A stretch of 64,000 nucleotides of DNA from Saccharospirillum sp. Lineage in GTDB: Bacteria; Pseudomonadota; Gammaproteobacteria; Pseudomonadales; Natronospirillaceae. The stretch is from NCBI GenBank assembly GCA_022565595.1, contig JAIUML010000010.1:1-64000 (forward strand), read 5' to 3'. The notes below the pieces were generated by a model. It worked only from the letters and a program-made list of their open reading frames with translations. It was not told where the DNA came from and ran no database searches. The stretch's first letter is position 1; every line of letters begins with the position of its first letter. This document shows positions 18,635 through 27,445 of the stretch, one piece after another. The translations under genes and the position numbers were made by a program.

Positions 18635-19807
18635 TTAAACGGACTGAATTGGGCCGAAAGTACCACTCAATAGCGCTTGCCAAGTGCCGGCCAGTGCGAG
18701 CAGTGCGCGATCACCGTAGCGCGGCGCCATTAGCGATATTCCCCAGGGGGCTCCCTCCTGGTTTAGCCAGGGCATATGTAATTGCGGTCTTCCAGAGAGG
18801 CCAGCAAAGGCAGTTAGTCCGAGCAGGCCTTTACGTGCTGTATTCATCTCTTCCGGGCTGGCGTCCAGTGCAGGCGCGGCACCGGCTGTGGTCGGCAGCA
18901 ATACATAGCCTGGAGTATTGAGCCAAATGGCCAGGGCGCGACGCCGACGACAGGCTCTTTGTTCGTCTTCATCGGTGAGCGCGAGGGCCGTGCCAAAGCG
19001 TTCGGCGATGTCTGCGCCGAACTTGGGCTGGCGGTGCTGCACCCAGTCGCCGTGCAATCTTGCTATGGCACGGCCTTGCAGGATTCGGAATGCTTCAGCG
19101 GCGTCGGCCATCACCGCTTCCGGTAATGTTTTTGGGGTTGGTATCAGACCTGCCTGTTTCAATTGGTCGACAATGGCATCGCGCAACGATGTATCCCAGC
19201 CTTCCGGCCACCACAAACTGAGTGCCTGGGCCACTGAGGGTTTGTCAGCCGGGAGCAGTGTCTGGCCCACCTGGCTGAGTGTGTTGAGGTTGGAGGTCAT
19301 CCACCCGACCGTATCAAAGGGCGGCGCCAGGCCAGTCAGGCCTTCGGTGCTGACCACGCCATGGCTGGGCCGGAATCCATACAAACCGCAAAAGCTGGCG
19401 GGTACGCGAATGGAGCCGCCGGTATCCGTCCCCAATCCGATATCAGCCAGGCCCGTAGCGACGGCTACAGCCGACCCCGCGCTGGAGCCTCCGCTGACCC
19501 GTTTTGGGTCTCTGGGGTTGGCCAGTGCACCATAATGGGTATTGCGCCCCATCAAACTGTAGGCTAACTCGTCGGTCAGGGTGGTGCCTACCAAAGCCGC
19601 GCCGGCCTGTTGCAGTTGAGCAACAGCCATGGCCGTGCGCTTCGCTGGCGCCTGATCGGCCAGCCAGTCCGGGTTGCCAGCGCCGGTGGTATGGCCTGCG
19701 ATGGCAAAAAGGTCTTTTACCGCAAGCCTCAGCCCAAAGAGTGGGCCGGTGTTCAGGGTGGTGAGCGGCGTCTCCAGATGCGTCATAAAGGGATCGGTGC
19801 GAATCAT
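18635..19807 (-). CDS. Amidase signature family hydrolase
   Basis: 390 residues from the ATG at 19805-19807, preceded by AGGA at suitable spacing; a TTG at 19840 and an ATG at 19786 are alternatives. Ser-cisSer-Lys triad visible: Lys31 in AVKDLF, Ser108 in VSGGSSAGSA, nucleophile Ser132 in GTDTGGSIRVPA. Shorter than typical AtzE/GatA-type amidases (450-480), mostly in the C-terminal half. It hydrolyses an amide or ureido bond in the cytosol; the substrate is unknown. Divergent from the TauE exporter and the gamma-glutamyltransferase-like gene; the nearby sigma-54-driven transporter suggests nitrogen scavenging. Confidence 0.88.
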   Translation of the reverse strand: MIRTDPFMTHLETPLTTLNTGPLFGLRLAVKDLFAIAGHTTGAGNPDWLADQAPAKRTAMAVAQLQQAGAALVGTTLTDELAYSLMGRNTHYGALANPRDPKRVSGGSSAGSAVAVATGLADIGLGTDTGGSIRVPASFCGLYGFRPSHGVVSTEGLTGLAPPFDTVGWMTSNLNTLSQVGQTLLPADKPSVAQALSLWWPEGWDTSLRDAIVDQLKQAGLIPTPKTLPEAVMADAAEAFRILQGRAIARLHGDWVQHRQPKFGADIAERFGTALALTDEDEQRACRRRRALAIWLNTPGYVLLPTTAGAAPALDASPEEMNTARKGLLGLTAFAGLSGRPQLHMPWLNQEGAPWGISLMAPRYGDRALLALAGTWQALLSGTFGPIQSV

Positions 19808-19904
19808 GCTAAGGCATTCCTGACTGAGACATAGTGTCAAAGCAATTTGAATACCAGCTGGGTTTTGCCTAGGTAGTTTCTTTTAATAAGAGGTTTGAGC
19901 ATCA

Positions 19905-20738
19905 ATGGAGTTTTTGCAGGATTACAGCCTGGTGTGGCTCTCGGGCTTGGTGTTGGCTCTGGTGGTGACCGGGATTGTTGCGGGCATTTTGGCTGGGTTG
20001 TTGGGGGTTGGTGGCGGCATCGTTATTGTGCCGGTGCTTTATCATTTGTTTACCCTACTGGGGGTCGATGAGGCTGTGCGTATGCATCTGGCGGTAGGTA
20101 CGTCGCTGGCTACCATCATCCCGACGTCGCTGCGTTCGGCGCGGTCTCACTACCTGAAAGGTGGGCTGCGGCCCGATTTACTTAAACCGTTGCTGCCTGG
20201 GGTGGTCATCGGTGTCTTTATCGGCATTCTGTTGAGCAGTCTGTTCAGTGGGCCTGTGCTTGCGGCCATTTTTGGTGTGGTGGCTTTGCTGGTGTCGTTC
20301 AATATGGCGTTCAAGCCGAGTTTCAGCCTTGGCGATGGCTTGCCCGGGCCTCTGGGTACGGCCGGGCTTGGTACCTTTATCGGCACGGTATCTACTTTGA
20401 TGGGCATTGGTGGGGGCACTCTCAGTGTGCCTCTTTTGAGTGCGTTGCGCGTTGCCATGCACCAGGCCGTCGGCACGGGTGCAGCTATAGGCATCGTGAT
20501 CAGCATTCCGGGTGCACTTGGCTTTGTCATGAGCGGCTGGTCTGTCGCCGACCGGCTACCGGGCTCTCTCGGCTATGTGAACCTGGTCGGTTTCGCCTTG
20601 ATTGTGCCCGCTACGCTGATCAGCACCCCCTGGGGCGTTAACCTGGCACACCGTTTGAACGCTACTCGTCTTAAACAAGCTTTTGCGCTCTTCCTGGCCA
20701 TTACTGCCATTCGGATGCTGTACGGGCTTATTGGTTGA
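19905..20738 (+). CDS. TauE/SafE family sulfite or organic anion exporter
   Basis: 277 residues, eight predicted membrane helices in two homologous halves. Each half contains the glycine-rich TSUP motif: AGLLGVGGGIVIVPVLYHLF near residue 32 and LMGIGGGTLSVPLLSALRVA near residue 164. Family members move sulfite, sulfonates or other small anions across the inner membrane. The stop is 23 bases before the next start, so it is likely co-transcribed with the Ntn hydrolase. The exported product may be an acid left after amide cleavage; this is inference. Confidence 0.9.
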   Translation: MEFLQDYSLVWLSGLVLALVVTGIVAGILAGLLGVGGGIVIVPVLYHLFTLLGVDEAVRMHLAVGTSLATIIPTSLRSARSHYLKGGLRPDLLKPLLPGVVIGVFIGILLSSLFSGPVLAAIFGVVALLVSFNMAFKPSFSLGDGLPGPLGTAGLGTFIGTVSTLMGIGGGTLSVPLLSALRVAMHQAVGTGAAIGIVISIPGALGFVMSGWSVADRLPGSLGYVNLVGFALIVPATLISTPWGVNLAHRLNATRLKQAFALFLAITAIRMLYGLIG

Positions 20739-20761
20739 TGGCTTGATCAAGGGGGAATGTC

Positions 20762-22363
20762 ATGCAGTTCAGCAATAACTCCAGAGGCGGCATGGTAGTC
20801 GCTCCGCATTACCTGGCCGCCGAAGCGGGTCGGGATGTTCTTCGCGCGGGAGGCACGGCTGTTGAGGCAGTGGTCGCTGCTGCGGCCAGCATTGCCGTGG
20901 TGTACCCGCACATGAACGCCATCGGTGGTGACGGTTTCTGGTTGATTCATGAACCCGGCAAGGCCCCGGTGGCTATTGATGCCAGTGGTGTCAGTGCTCG
21001 CGCTGCTGACCGCTACTTCTATGCCGGGCATGCCTCCATTCCCGAGCGCGGCCCGCTGGCAGCTTTGACCGTTGCTGGTACCATCAGCGGCTGGCAGGAG
21101 GCGCTGGCATTGAGCCAGACATGGTCCAGCCCACTGCCTTTATCAGATTTACTGCACAGCGCTGTTCGCCAGGCACGAGAGGGCGTTGCTGTGACCAGAA
21201 GCCAGGCCGAACTGACTCGTCAGAAATTGGCCTCATTGCAACATCAGCCAGGCTTCGCTGAGACTTTTTTGAACGAGGGCAACCCACCCGAAGCCGGCGA
21301 TTTGCAGAAACTCCCGGACCTCGCTGACACCTTGATGCATCTCGCTGAGGCTGGCCTGGACGACTTTTACCGAGGGGATCTGGGGCAGACTCTGGGCAAG
21401 CACCTGGCTGACCTCGGCAGCCCACTTACAGCGGCTGATCTTGCAGACTACCGAGCGAGCCGAGTTACGCCACTGCAACTGAAGCTGAAGTCGGCCACCC
21501 TTTTCAACCACCCGCCGCCCACCCAGGGCCTGGCATCGTTGATTATTCTGGGTCTGTTTGAACGGTTGCAAACTCGCCACTCTGGAAACATGCAAGGCGA
21601 AAGTTTTGCACATCTCCATGCTCTAATTGAAGCCACCAAACAGGCTTTTTTGGTGCGCGATAGAGTCGTGACCGACCCCGGAAGGCTGCCTCTGGCACCG
21701 GAATCCTGGTTAACTGAATCTGCCTTGCAGTCCATGTTGGCAGGCATCGACGACGATCAAGCTTTACCCTGGCCGCAACCGGCCAAACCGGGCGATACCG
21801 TTTGGCTCGGTGCGGTGGATTCCGCCGGTCGGGCTGTCAGCTTTATTCAAAGTATCTACTGGGAGTTTGGTTCAGGTGTGGTGGTGCCTGGAACCGGTGT
21901 CACCTGGCAAAACAGGGGCATCAGCTTTTCACTGAACCCGGCCGACTTGAATGCACTGGAGCCAGGACGCAAACCCTTCCACACCCTGAACCCGGCGCTA
22001 GCCTTGTTCGACGATGGCCGAGTCATGCCTTACGGCACCATGGGCGGTGAAGGCCAGCCACAAACACAGGCAGCAGTGTTCAGTCGCTACGCACACTTTG
22101 GTCAAAATTTAGCCGATGCCATCGCCGCGCCTCGCTGGTTACTGGGACGCACCTGGGGCGAGGAATCAACTTCGCTGAAACTGGAATCGCGAATTGATGA
22201 AGCAGTGGTTAAGCAATTGAAAACGGCGGGCCACGAAGTAGCGGAGCTGGATGAAGCCTTCAGTGACACCATGGGCCATGCCGGAGCTCTAGTGCGGCAT
22301 GCCGACGGTGAAATTGAGGGCGCCTCGGACCCACGCTGTGATGGGACAGCGGCCGCTGTATAG
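20762..22363 (+). CDS. Gamma-glutamyltransferase-like Ntn hydrolase (HpxW-like)
   Basis: 533 residues, no signal peptide, so cytosolic unlike classical periplasmic GGT. GGT fold motifs: GGTAVEAVVAAAASIAVVYP and GGDGFWLIHE at the N-terminus. The autoprocessing nucleophile is probably Thr346 in KPGDTVWLGAVDSAGRAVS, followed by the GSGVVVPGTGVTWQNRG loop and the MGGEGQPQTQ segment near the C-terminus. Cytosolic members such as HpxW act as oxamate amidohydrolases or acylases rather than glutathione hydrolases. Company with an amidase and a nitrogen-type transporter makes an amidohydrolase role more likely; specificity cannot be read. Confidence 0.87.
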   Translation: MQFSNNSRGGMVVAPHYLAAEAGRDVLRAGGTAVEAVVAAAASIAVVYPHMNAIGGDGFWLIHEPGKAPVAIDASGVSARAADRYFYAGHASIPERGPLAALTVAGTISGWQEALALSQTWSSPLPLSDLLHSAVRQAREGVAVTRSQAELTRQKLASLQHQPGFAETFLNEGNPPEAGDLQKLPDLADTLMHLAEAGLDDFYRGDLGQTLGKHLADLGSPLTAADLADYRASRVTPLQLKLKSATLFNHPPPTQGLASLIILGLFERLQTRHSGNMQGESFAHLHALIEATKQAFLVRDRVVTDPGRLPLAPESWLTESALQSMLAGIDDDQALPWPQPAKPGDTVWLGAVDSAGRAVSFIQSIYWEFGSGVVVPGTGVTWQNRGISFSLNPADLNALEPGRKPFHTLNPALALFDDGRVMPYGTMGGEGQPQTQAAVFSRYAHFGQNLADAIAAPRWLLGRTWGEESTSLKLESRIDEAVVKQLKTAGHEVAELDEAFSDTMGHAGALVRHADGEIEGASDPRCDGTAAAV

Positions 22364-22413
22364 CGGCCAATAGATTGGTTGTCTCAATTGCCCAAATTTA
22401 ACTTCGCGCAGTA

Positions 22414-23187
22414 TTAAATGTCGGATCCGCGATTGGCCCAGCCGGTCAGGCGCTTCTCGAGATAGGCAAAGAGTTCGTACATCACCACACCCATCAAGCC
22501 AATGACGATCAAGCCCGCGAACACCAGCGGCATGTCCATCGACGAGCTGGCGGCCATCATCAAGTAGCCAATGCCCAGGTTGGAGGCAACCGTCTCCGAG
22601 ATGACGGAACCGACAAAAGCCAGGGTAATGGCTACTTTCAGGGACGCAAAAAAGTAGGGCATGGAGCGGGGCAGGCCGACCTTGCGCAAGATATCGAGCT
22701 TGGAGGCGCCCATGGAGCGGAGCACGTCTTCCAGTTCTGGTTCCAGGGTGGCCAGGCCGGTTGCCACGTTGACCATGACCGGGAAGAACGAAATCGAGAA
22801 AGCGGTAAGGATGGCCGGCGTGGTACCAATGCCGAACCAGACGACCAGTACCGGCACAAAGGCCACCTTGGGAATGCTGTTGAAGCCAATCATCAGGGGA
22901 TAAAGCGCTCGGTAAACAAGGGGTGAAGTACCTACCGCCATGCCGGTCAGCAAACCGAAGGCCACGGCAAGCCCAAAGCCGACCATGGTGGTGAAAAAGG
23001 TCTGGAAGGCATGTTTTGAAATGATCTCCCAGCGAGCCACTCCAGCCTCCCAAACGGCCGTCGGTGCCGGGAAGAGGTAGCGCGGTACATTCAGGCTTAC
23101 GCAGATCAACTCCCAGAGCAGTATCAGGGCGACGACCAGCATCCAGGAGGCGTTGTTGACCAGAAAGGTCTTGCGGGAAACAGCCAT
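22414..23187 (-). CDS. NitT/TauT-type ABC transporter permease
   Basis: 257 residues with six helices. Permease motif LEDVLRSMGASKLDILRKVG (EAA loop), preceded by NSIPKVAFVPVLVVWFGIGT, the hallmark of the SsuC/TauC/ThiX group. Last gene of a three-gene importer operon read leftward, convergent with the Ntn hydrolase. Substrate unassigned: family members carry nitrate, taurine, sulfonates, pyrimidines, riboflavin or thiamine precursors. Confidence 0.92.
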   Translation of the reverse strand: MAVSRKTFLVNNASWMLVVALILLWELICVSLNVPRYLFPAPTAVWEAGVARWEIISKHAFQTFFTTMVGFGLAVAFGLLTGMAVGTSPLVYRALYPLMIGFNSIPKVAFVPVLVVWFGIGTTPAILTAFSISFFPVMVNVATGLATLEPELEDVLRSMGASKLDILRKVGLPRSMPYFFASLKVAITLAFVGSVISETVASNLGIGYLMMAASSSMDMPLVFAGLIVIGLMGVVMYELFAYLEKRLTGWANRGSDI

Positions 23188-23199
23188 AAAGACTCCGTA

Positions 23200-23982
23200 T
23201 TATTGCACCGCGCGAATGCGGCCGATGTGCTCACGCAGTTCTTGCACATTGTCTGCAAAGGGCTTGCTGTAGGTGAATTCGAGGCTGCGTGGGCGGGCCT
23301 CGTCGATCTGCTTTTGTGCCACGATTTGCCCCGGCCCCTTGCTCAGCACATAAACGGTATCGGCCAGGAACACCGCCTCGCGCAGGTCGTGGGTGACGAG
23401 GATGACGGTGAAGGGGTCTTCCTGCCACAGGTCCTGCAACATGCACCAGAGTTCTTCACGAGTGAAGGCATCCAAAGCACCGAAGGGTTCATCCAGCATC
23501 AACAAGCGAGGCTTGTGGATCAGTGCTCGACAGATGGAAGCGCGTTGCTGCATGCCCCCGGAAAGCTCCCAGGGGTATTTGTTTTCGGCTCCAGCCAGAC
23601 CGACCCGCGCCAAAAGCGCGCGGGCTTGCTCAATGAATTCCTGCTTGCGACGCCGAAACTGGCTGCGATAAGGCTGCACAATTTCCAGCGGTAGCATCAG
23701 GTTATCCAGGGTAGTGCGCCAGGGCAGCAGGTTGGAAGCCTGAAACGCCATACCGATGCATTTCTGAGGCCCTGCGACCTGACGGCCCCCGAGGTAGACA
23801 TAACCTTCGGTCGGCTCCGTCAGGCCCGACACCAGCTTCATCAGGGTGGACTTACCACAGCCCGAGGGGCCGACCACCGCCACGAATTCGTTCTCCTGAA
23901 CACTGAAGCTGATGTCTTCAATGGCCAGGGGGCCGCCCTCATCGTATGCCAGACTAACGTGTTCGAAGTCTACGAACGCCAT
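23200..23982 (-). CDS. NitT/TauT-type ABC transporter ATPase
   Basis: 260 residues. Walker A GPSGCGKST, Q-loop AFQASNLLPWRTTLDNLMLP, signature LSGGMQQRASICRAL, Walker [20 protein letters not shown], His in VTHDLREAVFLAD. Standard SsuB/TauB length. Twelve bases separate it from the permease. Confidence 0.93.
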   Translation of the reverse strand: MAFVDFEHVSLAYDEGGPLAIEDISFSVQENEFVAVVGPSGCGKSTLMKLVSGLTEPTEGYVYLGGRQVAGPQKCIGMAFQASNLLPWRTTLDNLMLPLEIVQPYRSQFRRRKQEFIEQARALLARVGLAGAENKYPWELSGGMQQRASICRALIHKPRLLMLDEPFGALDAFTREELWCMLQDLWQEDPFTVILVTHDLREAVFLADTVYVLSKGPGQIVAQKQIDEARPRSLEFTYSKPFADNVQELREHIGRIRAVQ

Positions 23983-23996
23983 GGCGGGGTCTCCTG

Positions 23997-25037
23997 TCAG
24001 AGTTCAGGTACAGAGCGCAAGTCACGTTCAGGCAGCAAGGCTGTATTGAACAAACTGGCTGCTGCCGGGGTACTGGATAAACCAAAGGAGGCAACGGCTT
24101 CGTCGATGGAGGCCGAGAGGCGGTCCATGGTGACGGCGCCCAGGCCTTCGGCTCTGGTTTCGTCGGTAACTACCTGAGCATCCAGTGCCAATTGCAGGCG
24201 ACGCAGCTCCAGAGGTTCATCGATCAGGCCATCACGGCGTTTGACGTAGCCGACGGCGGTGGCCGGATCCTGGATGGTTTCCACCAGTGCCCTGTTGAAG
24301 GCGCGGCTAAAGGCCGTAACGGCTTCGGGGTTGGATTCCAGCATGGCCTTGCTGGCGATGATGGCATTGCCATACAGCTCTACGCCATAGTCCGAATACA
24401 GCATGATGACCATATCATCGACCGAGACACCCCGAGCTTCCAGATTGAGCAGGCTGGTGAAGTAAAAACCGGTAATGCCATCGACGCGGCCCTGGGCCAG
24501 CAATGTCTCGCGGATGGCCGGGTCAACGCTTTGCCACTCCACCTGGCTGGCATCGACGCCATTGTGTGCGGCGAACGAAGGAAACGCCTTACGGCCACCG
24601 TCAAAAACGGGCGCCGCCAGGGTTTTGCCGTGCAAGTCAGCCGGGGTTTCGATGCCCTTGCCTTTGACGCTGAATACCGCCGCCGGGATGTTGTTGTACA
24701 CCATATAAACGGCCTGCAGGCCGCCCTCGGGGTTCTCGGCTGCGTATTCAATCAGGGCGTTGAAATCGGCAAAGCCCATGTCATAGGCGCCAGTGGCCAC
24801 ACGGGTAACGGCCCCGGCTGAGCCATTGCCGGAGTCGATGGTAACGTCCAGCCCTTCTTCAGCGAAATAGCCGCGCTCGAGCGCCATCAGGAAGGGGGCT
24901 GAAGGTCCTTCGAAGCGCCAGTCGAGGGTAAAATTAATGGCGGTCTGAGCCGAAACCAGACTGCTCAGAACCAAAGCGCCAGTGCCGATCAATCCGCGCA
25001 CAGCGCGGGTAAAGCGATAGGGGAGAATACCTTTCAT
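23997..25037 (-). CDS. NMT1/ThiY-like substrate-binding protein
   Basis: 346 residues with a signal peptide (MKGILPYRFTRAVRGLIGTG onward, cleavage after VSAQ). Mature start INFTLDWRFEGPSAPFLMAL, where DWR/PxPxHxG-like elements are typical of the NMT1/ThiY group; then IDSGNGSAGAVTRVATGAYD. First gene of the operon behind a sigma-54 promoter, with an AGGAG ribosome-binding site. ThiY-like proteins bind aromatic nitrogen heterocycles, so a pyrimidine- or amide-type nitrogen compound is plausible but not shown. Confidence 0.9.
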   Translation of the reverse strand: MKGILPYRFTRAVRGLIGTGALVLSSLVSAQTAINFTLDWRFEGPSAPFLMALERGYFAEEGLDVTIDSGNGSAGAVTRVATGAYDMGFADFNALIEYAAENPEGGLQAVYMVYNNIPAAVFSVKGKGIETPADLHGKTLAAPVFDGGRKAFPSFAAHNGVDASQVEWQSVDPAIRETLLAQGRVDGITGFYFTSLLNLEARGVSVDDMVIMLYSDYGVELYGNAIIASKAMLESNPEAVTAFSRAFNRALVETIQDPATAVGYVKRRDGLIDEPLELRRLQLALDAQVVTDETRAEGLGAVTMDRLSASIDEAVASFGLSSTPAAASLFNTALLPERDLRSVPEL

Positions 25038-25070
25038 GGGAGTGCTCCTGCACAGTGAGTCCAGAAGCGC

Positions 25071-25090
25071 TAACGCAACGGTTGTGCCAA
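25071..25090 (-). promoter_or_regulatory. Sigma-54 (RpoN) promoter
   Basis: On the minus strand TTGGCACAACCGTTGCGTTA matches the -24/-12 consensus TGGCACG-N4-TTGC, with GG (25087-25088) and GC (25075-25076) exactly ten bases apart. The predicted start near 25064 gives a leader of about 27 bases to the substrate-binding protein. Sigma-54 control implies an enhancer-binding activator. Confidence 0.75.
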
Positions 25091-25149
25091 AACTGAGAAA
25101 ATACTGAACGACTGGTCAGGCGTGGTGAGATGACAGGGTAGAACTTGTT

Positions 25150-25173
25150 AAATGGTGAGCAATTGCACCATTT
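25150..25173. promoter_or_regulatory. Inverted repeat, candidate activator site
   Basis: AAATGGTG (25150-25157) and CACCATTT (25166-25173) form perfect 8-base arms with an 8-base spacer. It lies about 85-110 bases upstream of the predicted sigma-54 start, the normal place for an enhancer-binding protein. The arm order is opposite to the NtrC consensus (GCAC...GTGC), so another activator may use it. Confidence 0.45.
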
Positions 25174-25212
25174 CGGCACTCCATGCTCCGTCTAATGCGC
25201 TGTTGCAGTGCT

Positions 25213-26229
25213 TTATTTCGAAGCACCACTTAATGTACTCAACAGGCCTACTTCCAGCACTTCGGCTGGTAGTGGGTTGGCGTCAATCAGTTCCAGACGG
25301 CTACAACTGATTTCGTCCAGGGGCCACCACTGTGCATCCTCTCCGGCACGGTTATAGCCAAAAATACCTTTGGAGGTGATAAAGGCGCCTTTGACCCTTT
25401 CCATGTTTAATCCGTCGAGCCAGGTTTTAAGTTGCTCCGGGTCAAAGAGGCGAGCGGGTTCAATCATCCAGCCGAGGCTGTAGTAGCCTTCGCCTTCATT
25501 GCTGCGCTGAATCAGGCCGCTTGCCGGAAAATCCGGCATGGTGTCCTGCCAGATGCTGTCGCTGGGGGCGCTTTCGCGCCGAACACTATGACGACGTTCA
25601 GGCGTGAAGCCGCTGGGTTGAGATAGCCAGTCCAGCGGGAGTTTGCCCTGTTGGCAATACTCCAGTGGCTTGTCCTGCCAGTTGTTCTGGCTGAGGTAAG
25701 CTGTCAGGGCATCACGGTCTTTTTGGGTGTAGGCGTCTTTTTTGTTAGCGACGATGACGTCGGCCACCGCCAACTGGTCGTTGAAGATAGGGTGCTCGCG
25801 GTGGCGTTGCGATTGCAACTGGCGGGCATCGACCAGGGTCACAGTGGCGCGCAAGCTGAGCACGCCCTGGTAACCTGGTCCACTGAGGGTTTGCAACAAT
25901 TCCCGAGGGTGACCGAGGCCGGTTGGTTCGATCAAAAGTCGATCCGGACGCACATGGCGAATCAGATCATTGAGTGCCACCTGCAGCGACAACCCCGCGC
26001 TGCAACAGAGGCAGCCACCGGGTACCTGACGAATCGTGAGACCCGAGGCTCGCGTCTCGGGCGTGCCGACAAGATGGTCATCAATGCCGATTTCACCAAA
26101 CTCATTGATCAGAATGGCCCAGTTTTCGTCAGCGGGCTTCCGGGACATCCAGTGGCGAATCAAGGTGGTTTTTCCGGCTCCGAGGAAGCCAGTGATCAAA
26201 TGAGTGGGAATGGGTCGTTGGATTTCCAT
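25213..26229 (-). CDS. G3E GTPase of the CobW/P47K family
   Basis: 338 residues from the ATG at 26227-26229. Walker A GFLGAGKTTLIRHWM near the N-terminus, the metal-binding CxCC motif in GGCLCCSAGL, ESTGxG-type switch (LLIEPTGLGHPRELLQ), guanine-specificity NKKD, and a C-terminal CobW_C domain (MERVKGAFITSKGIFGYNRA). These proteins insert or deliver metal, often zinc, to client enzymes. Position 29 bases after zur and in the same cluster as a ZigA-type GTPase argues for zinc. Two different G3E proteins in one Zur-linked cluster suggests different clients. Confidence 0.9.
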   Translation of the reverse strand: MEIQRPIPTHLITGFLGAGKTTLIRHWMSRKPADENWAILINEFGEIGIDDHLVGTPETRASGLTIRQVPGGCLCCSAGLSLQVALNDLIRHVRPDRLLIEPTGLGHPRELLQTLSGPGYQGVLSLRATVTLVDARQLQSQRHREHPIFNDQLAVADVIVANKKDAYTQKDRDALTAYLSQNNWQDKPLEYCQQGKLPLDWLSQPSGFTPERRHSVRRESAPSDSIWQDTMPDFPASGLIQRSNEGEGYYSLGWMIEPARLFDPEQLKTWLDGLNMERVKGAFITSKGIFGYNRAGEDAQWWPLDEISCSRLELIDANPLPAEVLEVGLLSTLSGASK

Positions 26230-26258
26230 GGGGTACCTGGGAGGCTGAAGCCGCAGCC

Positions 26259-26726
26259 TCAATTTGTTTCACTACCACTGCACTTCTGACAGCGGCCGTG
26301 CAACTCCAACTGCTGCCCACCCATGGTAAAGCCCACCTTGGCGGCGCTGGCTTTTAGTTCGTTCAACAGGTTGCGCTGCATGCCGACTTCTTCGACGCCG
26401 TGGCAGTCGTCACAGATCAGGAACTGGGGCACTTCGTGGGCATGATCGCAACTGATATGGGAGCACGCCAGAAACTGGTTGGTGGTGGCCAGTTTGTGCA
26501 CCAGGCCAGCCTCTACCAGAAAATTCAGCATCCGGTAGACAGACATGGCCGCCAGCGATTCGCCATAGACCTGTTCATGCTCTGCAATCAGATCATAGGC
26601 CGATTTGGGCCCATCGGCCTCAAGCAAGAGTGCCAGCAATCGCTCCCGCTTGGGCGTCAGTCGTTCACCGCGATCTCGGCATTGCTGGCTGGCTTTGTTA
26701 AGAATGTTTTCGTAAGCGCCGTTCAT
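26259..26726 (-). CDS. zur: Zinc uptake regulator (Fur family)
   Basis: 155 residues. Winged helix in residues 20-85 (LTPKRERLLALLLEADGPKS, then VYRMLNFLVEAGLVHKL), and a dimerisation/metal domain with CSHISCDHAHEVPQFLICDD, the CDDC pair and a C-terminal CQKC pair that hold the structural zinc. The H-A-H-E region matches Zur rather than Fur. Placement among zinc-type G3E GTPases and a Zur box supports the Zur call. It probably represses its own cluster when zinc is replete. Confidence 0.92.
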   Translation of the reverse strand: MNGAYENILNKASQQCRDRGERLTPKRERLLALLLEADGPKSAYDLIAEHEQVYGESLAAMSVYRMLNFLVEAGLVHKLATTNQFLACSHISCDHAHEVPQFLICDDCHGVEEVGMQRNLLNELKASAAKVGFTMGGQQLELHGRCQKCSGSETN

Positions 26727-26785
26727 CGTAACTCGTCTCTTGGCGTTAGCCTGTAATGGTACCGATCATCGTCCAGTCCGGCCAG

Positions 26786-27445
26786 CTAATCGTTCGCCAG
26801 GTCCAGGCTGAGGAACCAGCGCGATTGCCCTGCTGGCACCGCTGGTGAGCGATGCACCAGGGCAGTCTCTTCGTTGCCTTCCCAGCCGCTGCCCTTGAGC
26901 AAGGCAATGTCGCCAGTTTGCAGGTGGCCGATATCCTGTTCCGAGCGATAAATTCCGGATTCATGGTCCGGCTTGCCCTGGTTGCCCCGCCCGAGCTTGC
27001 TGCGGTCCAGAGTGCTTTCCGGCAGCCATTCGGTGCCCGGGCCGTTGAGCGCTTGCACCAGCCTAACCGGCAGGTTGTCGATGTGAAAACGCGGGCACAT
27101 GGCTTCGGTCAGGCGGCCAAAACGCACAGCCACTCGCTCCTGTTCGAACAGGCAAGTGAAGAGGTCCAGGCTCAGGTAGAGGCTGTCTACCAGAATATCG
27201 TGACCGGTGCATGCCGGTAACAGCTCACTCAGGCTCTGCCGAGCATGGTCCATCTGGATCACGGACTTGATATTCAGGCCAGGGTGGTTTTCGGTCAGTT
27301 CAGCCAGAGCGTTAATAACGTCGCTATCTGGGCCTCGTTCCCAAATGGCGATGTTGATATGCGGTTGATAGATCTCCGCGAGACCTGTGGCTTGCTCTGA
27401 ACTGAACCAGTGGCTATTCGATGGCTTCAAAAAGGCCTGCGTCAT
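26786..27445 (-). CDS. DUF1826 family protein in the zinc cluster
   Basis: 219 residues from the ATG at 27443-27445, whose ATGA overlaps the stop of the upstream GTPase; longer in-frame codons upstream are part of that gene. The DUF1826 pattern is visible: INIAIWERGPDS near the N-terminus, and VRFGRLTEAMCPRFHIDNLP followed by VRLVQALNGPGTEWL. The conserved CPRFHxD and late HRSP motifs could bind metal or a 2-oxoglutarate/iron-like site, but the function is not known to me. Translational coupling to a ZigA-type GTPase and proximity to zur link it to zinc limitation. Confidence 0.85.
   Translation of the reverse strand: MTQAFLKPSNSHWFSSEQATGLAEIYQPHINIAIWERGPDSDVINALAELTENHPGLNIKSVIQMDHARQSLSELLPACTGHDILVDSLYLSLDLFTCLFEQERVAVRFGRLTEAMCPRFHIDNLPVRLVQALNGPGTEWLPESTLDRSKLGRGNQGKPDHESGIYRSEQDIGHLQTGDIALLKGSGWEGNEETALVHRSPAVPAGQSRWFLSLDLAND

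Noticed and set aside
22289-23053. 254-codon minus-strand frame overlapping the ABC permease gene
   Set aside because: Out-of-frame with the real permease and rich in His/Arg/Gly; no membrane helices.
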